Assembly: GCF_014646695.1 (NCBI RefSeq)
Contig: NZ_BMNT01000037.1
Span: 42,324-98,720 of the forward strand
DNA: 56,397 nucleotides
Direction of reading: 5' to 3'
Source of the DNA: Sphaerisporangium melleum
GTDB lineage: Bacteria; Actinomycetota; Actinomycetes; Streptosporangiales; Streptosporangiaceae
The position numbers and the translations under genes were made by a program. A model generated the notes under the pieces. It was given only the letters and a program-made list of their open reading frames with translations. It was not told the DNA's origin and did no database searches. This document shows, piece after piece, positions 15,141 to 22,009 of this stretch (position 1 is its first letter; each line of letters begins with the position of its first letter).

Positions 15141-16850
15141 ATGACGGAGAACGAGCCGCGTTCGGTCATCCCGAACATGCGGTTGGACGACCTGCTGTCC
15201 GAGCTGCAGGTGCGCCTGGAGGCCGTGCTGGCCACCCGTGACCGCGTGCACGCTCTGCTGGACGCGGTGGTCTCTGTGGGCAGCGACCTGGCGCTGGAGA
15301 CGGTGCTGCACCGCATCGTCGAGACCGCCACCCACCTGGTCGACGCCACCTACGGCGCCATGGGAGTGATCGGCGAGGAGAACACGCTGGTGCAGTTCGT
15401 GCCGGTGGGGCTGAGCGAGGAGGAGATCGCCCGCATCGAGCACTGGCCGCACGGGCTGGGCCTGCTCGGTCTGCTGATCAAGGAGCCGCAGACCCTGCGC
15501 CTGTCGCACATCTCCCGGCATCCCGAGTCCTACGGCTTTCCGCCCGGCCATCCGCCCATGGGCAGCTTCCTCGGCGTGCCGATCAGGGTGCGCGAGGAGG
15601 TCTTCGGCAACCTCTACCTCACCGAGAAGCGCGGGGGAGGGGAGTTCGACGAGGACGACGAGGCCATCGTCGTCGCCCTGGCCACGGCGGCCGGCGTGGC
15701 CATCGAGAACGCCCGCCTGTACGAGGACACCCGCCGCCGCGAGAGCTGGCTCGAGGCCTCCTCGGAGATCACCACCCGCCTGCTGTCGGGAGCCGAGCCG
15801 CAGGAGGTGCTGACGCTGATGGCGCGCCGGGCCCGCGAGATGGCGGGCGCCGACACCGCGGCGATCCTGCTGCCCGGCCGGGACGGCGACGCCGGCAGGA
15901 CGCTGCGCGTGGTCATCCAGGACGGCGAGCGGTACGGCACCTGGCGGCCCGGTGACGAGATCGCCGTCGGCGACTCCCCGGAGGGCAGGGCGTTCGTCCG
16001 GGGCGAGCCGCTGATGCTGAACACCCCCGGCGAGAACGACGCCGCCGGCGCGACCGGCCATCCGATGCCCGGCCCGGTCGTGGCGGTGCCGCTCGGCGCG
16101 GCGGGCGCCGTGCGCGGGGTGCTGTCACTGGGCAAGCGGCACGGGCGCATCCCGTTCAGCCACTCCGAGCTGCGCACTCTGTACGCCTTCGCCGGCCAGG
16201 CCGCCGTCGCGCTGGAGCTGGCCGAGACCCGCAAGGACGCCGAGCGGCTCGGCCTGCTGGAGGACCGCGACCGCATCGCCAAGGACCTGCACGACGTGGT
16301 CATCCAGCGGCTGTTCGCGGTGGCCATGACGCTGATGAGCGCGGTGCGCCTGGTGGAGCGGCCCGAGGCGTCCTCCCGGCTGCAGAGCGCCATCGACGAG
16401 CTGGACAACACCATCCGGCAGATCCGCTCCACCATCTTCGCCCTGCAGACCCCCCGTGAGAGCAACGCGCCCGGCCTGCGCGCCCAGATCGTGGAAGTGG
16501 TGGAGAACGCGCGCGGCCACCTGGGCTTCATGCCGGCGCTCAGCATGGAGGGGCAGCTGGACAACCAGGTGTCGCCGGACCTCGCCGAGCAGTTGCTGGC
16601 GGTGCTCAGCGAGTCGCTGTCCAACCTGGTGCGGCACGCCAAGGCCTCGCGCGCGGAGGTGGTCGCCCGCGCCGGGGACGGCCTGCTCACCATGGTCGTG
16701 ACGGACAACGGGGTGGGCATCCCCGAAGGTGGACGGCGTAGCGGCCTGCGCAACCTGGAGGAGCGCGCAGCCCGGCTCGGCGGCACGTTCGAGATGAGCA
16801 GGCCCGAGGGCGGGGGCACCCGCCTGTGCTGGAGCGTCCCGCTCGGCTGA
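15141..16850 (+). CDS. devS: DevS/DosS-type GAF-GAF sensor histidine kinase
   Basis: A 569-residue soluble kinase. GAF-A (about 48-195) contains GFPPGHPPM...FLGVPIRVREEVFGNLYLT, the segment in which mycobacterial DosS/DosT hold heme through a His; His137 here is in the equivalent spot. GAF-B covers about 210-365. The HisKA_3 box is DRDRIAKDLHDVVIQRLF with phospho-His384. The ATPase part has LSNLVRHAKAS, TDNGVGIP and SGLRNLEERA. It should sense O2, NO or CO through heme and phosphorylate DevR (12774). No ribosome-binding site is obvious at the ATG. Confidence 0.93.
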   Translation: MTENEPRSVIPNMRLDDLLSELQVRLEAVLATRDRVHALLDAVVSVGSDLALETVLHRIVETATHLVDATYGAMGVIGEENTLVQFVPVGLSEEEIARIEHWPHGLGLLGLLIKEPQTLRLSHISRHPESYGFPPGHPPMGSFLGVPIRVREEVFGNLYLTEKRGGGEFDEDDEAIVVALATAAGVAIENARLYEDTRRRESWLEASSEITTRLLSGAEPQEVLTLMARRAREMAGADTAAILLPGRDGDAGRTLRVVIQDGERYGTWRPGDEIAVGDSPEGRAFVRGEPLMLNTPGENDAAGATGHPMPGPVVAVPLGAAGAVRGVLSLGKRHGRIPFSHSELRTLYAFAGQAAVALELAETRKDAERLGLLEDRDRIAKDLHDVVIQRLFAVAMTLMSAVRLVERPEASSRLQSAIDELDNTIRQIRSTIFALQTPRESNAPGLRAQIVEVVENARGHLGFMPALSMEGQLDNQVSPDLAEQLLAVLSESLSNLVRHAKASRAEVVARAGDGLLTMVVTDNGVGIPEGGRRSGLRNLEERAARLGGTFEMSRPEGGGTRLCWSVPLG

Positions 16851-16852
16851 CA

Positions 16853-16873
16853 CCGCCGGGACGACGCCGGCGG
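16853..16873. terminator. candidate hairpin terminator
   Basis: CCGCCGG and CCGGCGG pair perfectly around a 7-nt loop immediately after the devS stop, facing the convergent PNPOx gene. Confidence 0.45.
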
Positions 16874-16937
16874 AGGAGGGCCGGCGGCCGAACGGGATGC
16901 ATGCGGCCACGGGCGGACGACGGTGGCCGGCCGGCGG

Positions 16938-17345
16938 TCAGTGGTGGAGGCGGCGGCCGGAGATCTGCTCGGTGGACACGACGATGAAGTGCTCCCGCCC
17001 GCCCGGCGCCCACGGCCGCAGCGGCAGCGCGGACAGGCGGGCGATCTCCCCCGGGTCGTCCACGGCGCGCGCGTGCCCCACGGCGGTCACCGACCACCCG
17101 GTACGGGTCTCGGCGTCGAACTCGTCGGCCTCGAAGGCGACGATCGCGTTGCCGGCCGCCGCGGAGAGCTTGGAGCCGACCCCTGTGCGGATCACGATGC
17201 TCGTGCCGTCCAGGTGGAAGTTGACGGGCTGGACGGCCGGGAGAGCTCGGTCGGTGTACACGATCCGCCCGATCGGGGTCGAGCCGAGCAGTTCCATGCA
17301 CTCCTCCCGGGAGAGCACCTGCAGGCCGGCAGCATCGATCTTCAC
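16938..17345 (-). CDS. pyridoxamine 5'-phosphate oxidase-fold protein
   Basis: A 135-residue split-barrel flavoprotein: LSREECMELLGSTPIGRIVYTD, PAVQPVNFHLDGTSIVIRTG, VAFEADEFDAETRTGWSVTAVG, ending VSTEQISGRRLHH. It is a shorter relative of the protein at 8933 and of dormancy-regulon PNPOx proteins. The GTG start at 17345 has a weak ribosome-binding site. Two DosR-box-like sites lie 37-85 bp upstream, the best support in the window for DevR control. Confidence 0.87.
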   Translation of the reverse strand: MKIDAAGLQVLSREECMELLGSTPIGRIVYTDRALPAVQPVNFHLDGTSIVIRTGVGSKLSAAAGNAIVAFEADEFDAETRTGWSVTAVGHARAVDDPGEIARLSALPLRPWAPGGREHFIVVSTEQISGRRLHH

Positions 17346-17381
17346 GCGTCACAGCCTGCCGGAACGGCGGTCTGCGGGTTA

Positions 17382-17395
17382 GGGGCTAAGGTCCC
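17382..17395. promoter_or_regulatory. DosR/DevR-box-like palindrome (proximal)
   Basis: GGGGCTAAGGTCCC; on the transcribed side GGGACCTTAGCCCC, close to GGGACTTTAGTCCC. It lies 37-50 bp upstream of the minus-strand PNPOx start, where an activator would sit near -40. Confidence 0.7.
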
Positions 17396-17416
17396 GTCTT
17401 CGGACGGCCGGTCGCG

Positions 17417-17430
17417 CGGCCCAAGGTCCC
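17417..17430. promoter_or_regulatory. DosR/DevR-box-like palindrome (distal)
   Basis: CGGCCCAAGGTCCC; reverse GGGACCTTGGGCCG. It is 35 bp from the proximal site, a two-box arrangement seen at strongly induced DosR promoters. Confidence 0.6.
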
Positions 17431-17523
17431 TCCGGGGGCCGTCACGCACCTTACTTTGTAAAGGGCATGGCGAGGTGTACCTATCCCGCCACGCACAAGA
17501 ATAAGAACCGAAGCGGCAAGACC

Positions 17524-18132
17524 TCAGACACGTTGCCAGTCGTGGCGCGCGAGGAACGAACGGTCACCGGCGGCGTACTCGGCGAACGCCTCCCGGACGT
17601 CCTCGATGCCGGCGGCATGGCTGCGCAGGAGCAGGTTCTCGGCGCTGTCCTTGTACTCCAGCTCGTAGCCTCCCGGCTCGGGGGAGACCTGGACGAAGTG
17701 CCGGCCGAAGACGACCAGCGCCGCGAAGGAGTTACCCGGGGACAGCGTGTCCAGGACGTCCACCACCAGGCCGAGATCGGGATCCTCGATGATCATGCCG
17801 TCGCCGGTGTGGAGTTGCATCTCGCGGTAGGCGCCGGTCGGTGCCAGGTTGTGCACCAGGTCGCGCTGCGGGTCGTAGCAGACCAGCCCGCACTCCCTGG
17901 CCAGGGCGAAGGCGGTCCGCGCGACCTCGTCGGAGGAGTCGAGATCGACGGTGACGAGGGCATGGGCGGGAGAGAGCGCCTCGGCCTCGGGCAGCCGTGC
18001 GGCGAACGCCGCGACGCCCGGATGCGGGTGCGGGCCGCCGCTCTCGCCGCGGGCGAGCGCGGCGTAGACCTCGTGGGCGCGTTCTCTGCTGATCGGCTCG
18101 GGCTCGTGCCAGGCGGCCAGGACGAAGTTCAC
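17524..18132 (-). CDS. conserved hypothetical protein
   Basis: A 202-residue soluble protein I do not recognise. It has good codon bias and an ordered look: an N-terminal strand MNFVLAAWHE, an acidic middle (VTVDLDSSDEVARTAF), CGLVCYDPQRDLVHN, and a beta-rich C-terminal part with FAALVVFGRHFVQVSPEPG. There is no signal peptide, membrane segment or catalytic signature. The next gene upstream begins only 12 nt away on the same strand, so the two probably share a transcript controlled by the HxlR regulator region. Confidence 0.7.
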   Translation of the reverse strand: MNFVLAAWHEPEPISRERAHEVYAALARGESGGPHPHPGVAAFAARLPEAEALSPAHALVTVDLDSSDEVARTAFALARECGLVCYDPQRDLVHNLAPTGAYREMQLHTGDGMIIEDPDLGLVVDVLDTLSPGNSFAALVVFGRHFVQVSPEPGGYELEYKDSAENLLLRSHAAGIEDVREAFAEYAAGDRSFLARHDWQRV

Positions 18133-18144
18133 CCGCCCATCGTC

Positions 18145-18837
18145 CTACACCTCGGCGGGCGCGCCGGCCGGGCCACCGGTGATCGAGACGCGGGTGCGGT
18201 GGTGCCGCGGAGTCTCGATCTCGTCGAGCACGGCGACCGCCAGGTCGGCGTAGGAGAGGCGAGCGGCCACCGGTGCCCGCTCGCCGCCGGTCATGTAGCG
18301 GCCGGTGCGAGCGGTGTCCAGGGTGAGCATGGCGGGGGGAGTGAGCATGACCCAGTCGACCGCCGTGTGGCCCGCCGCACGCAGCCGGTCGAGTCCGGCG
18401 GTGTGCGCGAGGGCGAACGGACGGATCTCCGGCGGGAAGGCGGCGGGGTCGTCCATGATGGGCCGGCCGTGGTCGTCGAGGAGGTTGGCGAACAGCCCGA
18501 TCGCCACCAGGCGGGGTACGCCGGCGGTGGCGAGGCCGGTGAGCAGGGCGTCGGCCGCTTTGGTGAAGAACTCCGGGTCAAGGTCGGCGAAGCCCTGGGC
18601 AGGGCCGCTGAAAGGGCTGACCACGTGGACGGCGGCGGCGTGGCCGGGGGCGAGGGTGCTGATCGCGTGCACGTCGGTGACGTCGCCCCGCGTGAGGGTC
18701 AGGCCGTCGGTGGTGAGGCCGGGGTGCCGGGCGGGGTCGCGTACGACGGCGGTGACCTGGTGTCCCCGCGCCCGTGCCTCGGCGGTGACGGCGCGCCCGG
18801 CCCTGCCACCCGCGCCGAAGATGATGATGCCGCTCAT
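18145..18837 (-). CDS. NAD(P)-binding (NmrA-like/SDR atypical) oxidoreductase
   Basis: A 230-residue Rossmann protein starting SGIIIFGAGGRAGRAVTAEA, an NAD(P)-binding GxGGxxG loop, followed by TAVVRDPARHPGL and LTRGDVTDVHAI typical of the NAD(P)H-binding (PF13460) group. RLVAIGLFANL and WVMLTPPAM follow. These proteins act as quinone reductases or redox sensors. GGGACGG precedes the ATG. It is divergent from an HxlR regulator with palindromes between, the usual pairing for this family, so it is likely the regulated target. Confidence 0.88.
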   Translation of the reverse strand: MSGIIIFGAGGRAGRAVTAEARARGHQVTAVVRDPARHPGLTTDGLTLTRGDVTDVHAISTLAPGHAAAVHVVSPFSGPAQGFADLDPEFFTKAADALLTGLATAGVPRLVAIGLFANLLDDHGRPIMDDPAAFPPEIRPFALAHTAGLDRLRAAGHTAVDWVMLTPPAMLTLDTARTGRYMTGGERAPVAARLSYADLAVAVLDEIETPRHHRTRVSITGGPAGAPAEV

Positions 18838-18878
18838 GTCCGTCCCATCTGCCGGTGAATCATTGCCGGTACGGGACG

Positions 18879-18921
18879 GTATCTGCGAGATACTGGTTAC
18901 CTCAACGATACCGGCGGTAGC
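18879..18921. promoter_or_regulatory. operator pair between NmrA-like and HxlR genes
   Basis: GTATCTGCGAGATAC (18879-18893) is a perfect 15-bp palindrome. GATACCGGCGGTAGC (18907-18921) is an imperfect one, with centres 28 bp apart. The second overlaps the regulator's own -10, which fits autorepression. Confidence 0.65.
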
Positions 18922-18923
18922 CT
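18918..18923 (+). promoter_or_regulatory. -10 element of a leaderless promoter
   Basis: TAGCCT sits at -12 to -7 from the HxlR ATG at 18930, with no ribosome-binding site in between. Confidence 0.5.
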
Positions 18924-18929
18924 CATGGC

Positions 18930-19325
18930 ATGTCAGAGCCGCTGGATCCGGAGATGTTCGATCCGGTCTGCCCGTCCAGTGCGATGCCGATCCAGATCGG
19001 TGACAAGTGGACGGCGATGGTGGTGCTGTGCCTCGCGGGCGGGCCGCGGCGCTTCACCGAGATCAGGGTTCCGCTGCGCGGGGTCACGCCGAAGGTCCTG
19101 ACCCAGACGCTGCGGGCGATGGAGCGCGACGGTCTGGTGACGCGGACGGCGTACGCGGAGAACCCGCCCCGGGTGGAGTACGAGCTGACGCCGCTGGGCC
19201 GCAGCCTGCTGGATCTGGTCGCCGCCGCGCGGGCGTGGAGCAGGGAGCACCTGCCCGCCCTGCTGGCCGCTCGCGCCGCGCATGAGGACGGTGCGCCGGT
19301 CGGCGCCGGCCGCCCGGAGGCGTGA
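18930..19325 (+). CDS. HxlR-family transcriptional regulator
   Basis: A 131-residue winged-helix regulator: CPSSAMPIQIGDKWTAMVVLCLAGG, RRFTEIRVPLRGVTPKVLTQTLRAMERDGLV (split here by helix ends), and a wing with PPRVEYELTPLGRSL. The conserved N-terminal Cys found in redox- or aldehyde-sensing HxlR proteins is present (Cys13). It is divergent from the NmrA-like gene and probably represses it and itself. Confidence 0.92.
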   Translation: MSEPLDPEMFDPVCPSSAMPIQIGDKWTAMVVLCLAGGPRRFTEIRVPLRGVTPKVLTQTLRAMERDGLVTRTAYAENPPRVEYELTPLGRSLLDLVAAARAWSREHLPALLAARAAHEDGAPVGAGRPEA

Positions 19326-19414
19326 AGCGGCCGGCCCTGTTCCGGGTCGGCCGGCGCGACGGTGCAGGGGGGCTGATGTGGGCGGACCGGAGCCCGGGGA
19401 ACACGGGTCGCGGC

Positions 19415-19420
19415 TAGCCT
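19415..19420 (+). promoter_or_regulatory. -10 element before the VOC gene
   Basis: TAGCCT lies 7 nt before the ATG at 19428 and there is no ribosome-binding site, which suggests a leaderless message. Confidence 0.4.
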
Positions 19421-19427
19421 GACGTGC

Positions 19428-19838
19428 ATGGACATCAGTATTCATACGACTTTCCTGCCGCACGATGACCCGGAGGCCTCGCTGGCCTTCTACCGGGACG
19501 TCCTCGGTTTCGAGGTCCGCGGTGACGTGGGCGGCGGCAGGATGCGCTGGATCACGGTCGGTCCCGCCGGGCAGCCGGGTACGTCGATCCTGCTGGCGCC
19601 GCCGGCCGCCGACCCCGGCGTCACCGACGCCGAGCGCCGTACCATCGCCGAGATGATGGCCAAGGGCACCTATGGCTGGATCATGCTGGCCACTGCCGAC
19701 CTCGACGCCACCTTCGACAAGGTGCGCGCCGGCGGTGCCGAGGTCGTCCAGGAGCCGACCGAGCAGCCGTACGGAGTGCGTGACTGCGCGTTCCGTGATC
19801 CCGCGGGCAACATGGTCCGCATTCAGCAGGTGCGCTGA
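19428..19838 (+). CDS. VOC-family (glyoxalase/bleomycin resistance-type) protein
   Basis: A 136-residue vicinal-oxygen-chelate protein of two beta-alpha-beta-beta-beta halves: FLPHDDPEASLAFYRDVLGFEV and ADLDATFDKVRAGGAEVVQEP...YGVRDCAFRDPAGNMVRIQ. Metal-ligand candidates are His4-region residues and the C-terminal acidic positions, but the usual first His is shifted, so metal binding is uncertain. Small proteins of this type act in aldehyde detoxification or antibiotic binding. It follows the HxlR gene by about 100 nt and ends at a good terminator. Confidence 0.88.
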   Translation: MDISIHTTFLPHDDPEASLAFYRDVLGFEVRGDVGGGRMRWITVGPAGQPGTSILLAPPAADPGVTDAERRTIAEMMAKGTYGWIMLATADLDATFDKVRAGGAEVVQEPTEQPYGVRDCAFRDPAGNMVRIQQVR

Positions 19839-19842
19839 GCCT

Positions 19843-19870
19843 GCCCGGCCACCGGCCTGGGCTTTCTTCT
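19843..19870 (+). terminator. hairpin terminator with T-rich tail
   Basis: GCCCGGCC and GGCCTGGGC form a stem (one bulge, 3-nt loop) followed by TTTCTTCT, just after the VOC stop. Confidence 0.55.
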
Positions 19871-19889
19871 ACGAAAGGAAGGGCGGGCG

Positions 19890-21098
19890 TCAGACCCGCG
19901 CCTGCGTGACGGGTTCGGGGAGCGGGGCGGAGGCCGGTTCGGGGGCCGGGGGCCGGGCGGGGTTTCTGATCACCAGGATGAGGGCGGCCAGGCTCAGCAG
20001 CCCGCCCACGAGCAGGGTGCTCCGGATGCCTGAGGTGCCGAGCAGGATCCCGCCGATGAAGGCGCCGGCGGTGATGCCGATGTTCACCGTGGTGGACGCG
20101 CCCGCCGCGGCGAGGTCGACGCTGCGCGGGGCGATCTGCAGCACTCGGGTGGACAGGGCGGTGGTCAGGGCGGAGAACGCCAGCCCGGACAGCGCGATCA
20201 GGCCGGCGGCGGCGACGGGTGTGTCGCCGGCGGCGTACAGGCCGAGCAGACAGGCCGCTTGCACCGCGACCGGGACGACCAGAGCCGCACGCGGGGTGCG
20301 GTCGGCGAGTTCGCCGCCGATGGCGACCCCGGCGATGCCGGCGATGCCGCGGATCAGTAGCAGTGGTCCGATGGCCGCGGCGGTGAATCCGCCGACCTCG
20401 GTGAGGAACGGGGTGACGTAGGTGAAGGCGGTGAAGGTCCCGGTGGTCGCCAGGGTCGTCATCGCCATCAGCAGCCAGTACTGGCGGGCGTCGGGGGTGG
20501 CGCCGCGGGCGGCGGCGCCCTGGGCGGGCCTGATGGCCGGCACCAGCGAGGCGACGACGATCAGTGTGAGCAGGCCGACCGCGCTGAGCGCCAGGAACGA
20601 GGACCGCCAGCCGGCCTGCTGGCCGAGCCAGATTCCGGCCGGGACGCCGAGCACCGCGGCGAGTGAGCTTCCCGCGAACACCACGGAGATCACCCGGCCG
20701 TGCACGCGCGGGGGGAACATGCTGGTGGCGGTGGGGACGACCACGGCCCAGAACAGAGCCTGGCTCAGCGCGGTGGCGATCCGGGCACAGAGGAGCACCG
20801 TGTAGTCGGTGGCGGCCGCCGACAGCAGGCCGGCCAGGACGAACACGGCGAGCAGGCCCGACATCAGCAGGCGGCGGGGCACGCGGCGGGTGAGCTGGGT
20901 CAGGGGGATGGTGGCGAGGACGACCATCAGGCCGTAGCCGGTGACGAGCATGCCGACGGCCGACGGTGAGGCGGACAGGTCGTCCGAGATCAGCGTGAGC
21001 AGGCCGATGGGTAACATCTCGGTGGTGACGTACAGGAAGGTCGACGCCGACAGCGCTATCAGCGCGGCGACCGCCCTCGCGGTGCTCCGTCCGTCCAT
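19890..21098 (-). CDS. MFS transporter (DHA1-type efflux family)
   Basis: A 402-residue permease with 12 predicted hydrophobic segments. Family marks include LPIGLLTLISDDL near the N-terminus, the motif-A-like loop RVPRRLLMSG between helices 2 and 3, and a second-half counterpart GGELADRTPRAAL. The AraJ/CmlA-like drug and sugar efflux group fits best (TEMLPIGLL motif). ATG 21098 follows GGGAGAAG. A GGTAGC element (21126-21131) also present around the start of the upstream CGNR regulator suggests shared control. Export of a toxic compound is inferred. Confidence 0.9.
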   Translation of the reverse strand: MDGRSTARAVAALIALSASTFLYVTTEMLPIGLLTLISDDLSASPSAVGMLVTGYGLMVVLATIPLTQLTRRVPRRLLMSGLLAVFVLAGLLSAAATDYTVLLCARIATALSQALFWAVVVPTATSMFPPRVHGRVISVVFAGSSLAAVLGVPAGIWLGQQAGWRSSFLALSAVGLLTLIVVASLVPAIRPAQGAAARGATPDARQYWLLMAMTTLATTGTFTAFTYVTPFLTEVGGFTAAAIGPLLLIRGIAGIAGVAIGGELADRTPRAALVVPVAVQAACLLGLYAAGDTPVAAAGLIALSGLAFSALTTALSTRVLQIAPRSVDLAAAGASTTVNIGITAGAFIGGILLGTSGIRSTLLVGGLLSLAALILVIRNPARPPAPEPASAPLPEPVTQARV

Positions 21099-21175
21099 GT
21101 CGCTTCTCCCATAGCGGTTGACACTGGTAGCAGTTCGTTTCGGCCTGGCTTTGCCGGACGTCCAGGCCGCGGGCT

Positions 21176-21844
21176 CTAGTCGTCGGCCGGCTCCTGGGGT
21201 GGCCCTGCCCGTACGGCGCGGCGGCGTTCGGTGAGGCGGCGTGACTTGACCTGCGTCCCGCAGTCGGCCATGCGGCACCATCGGCGCGAGCCGTTGCGGC
21301 TGCGGTCCAGGAAGACCCAGCCGCAGCCGCCGGTCTCGGTGGGGCAGCGCCGCACGCGGGTGATGTCGGCGGCGCGCAGCAGGTCGAGGGCGGCGTCCAC
21401 GGCGCGGTCGGGCACCAGGGAAGCGGGCGCGATGCCGACGACGAGCCGGACGGCGTGGGCGCCATCGGGGTCCGGGACCAGGGTGGATCGGCCGGCCGCG
21501 GCGACCCAGCGGCTGTGCAGCCGGTCGAGCGCGGCGCCGCGGGCCGCGGTGTCGTCCGGCCCCGGGGTGATGGCGCGGAGTGCGGTGTACAGGGCCTCGC
21601 GTACTTCGCGGGTCGCCTCCAGGGCCGCCGCGGCCGCGCCGGGGTCGCGTTCCCAGGCCTCGGCGACCGTGCGGGCCTCCGCCTCGCCGGTCAGCCCCGC
21701 GCGGCCCGCCCACAGCAGCAGGGACGGCGGGTCGGACAGATAGTCGCGCGGCTGGGTGCCGGGGAGGGGTGTTCCCCGTTCCAGGGTGTTCACCAGGTCG
21801 AGGGCCGGATGGCCGCCCACCAACGGCAACTCGGACACGTCCAT
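21176..21844 (-). CDS. ABATE/CGNR zinc-finger domain regulator
   Basis: A 222-residue protein. The N-terminal ABATE part begins LVGGHPALDLVNTLERG. The C-terminal CGNR zinc finger has RRCPTETGGCGWVFLD and RRWCRMADCGTQVKSRR, giving the C-x6-C...C-x4-C pattern plus the NGSRRWC signature. Such proteins are probable stress-linked transcriptional regulators. The ATG has no ribosome-binding site; TAGCAT lies at -12 to -7 on this strand. It lies upstream of the MFS gene in the same direction with 77 nt between them. Confidence 0.9.
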   Translation of the reverse strand: MDVSELPLVGGHPALDLVNTLERGTPLPGTQPRDYLSDPPSLLLWAGRAGLTGEAEARTVAEAWERDPGAAAAALEATREVREALYTALRAITPGPDDTAARGAALDRLHSRWVAAAGRSTLVPDPDGAHAVRLVVGIAPASLVPDRAVDAALDLLRAADITRVRRCPTETGGCGWVFLDRSRNGSRRWCRMADCGTQVKSRRLTERRRAVRAGPPQEPADD

Positions 21845-21852
21845 GCATTCAT

Positions 21853-21882
21853 GCTACCCACGAAAAAGCTTTTGATGGTAGC
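21853..21882. promoter_or_regulatory. inverted-repeat operator upstream of the CGNR gene
   Basis: GCTACC (21853-21858) and GGTAGC (21877-21882) flank a central AAAAGCTTTT palindrome. Another GGTAGC occurs at 21126-21131 before the MFS gene. The outer repeats overlap the proposed -10 of the CGNR gene, consistent with autoregulation. Confidence 0.45.
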
Positions 21883-22009
21883 TATTTGTGGGCATGGAAA
21901 CGCCCCGTGGCCGCCGGGTGGTGCCGGTGGGCAGCGGGGCGCGGATGTCGCCGGGGTGGGGCGGCCGCCGCCATCGCTGTCGTGACGGCGGCCGCGGCAG
22001 AGGGCCGGG

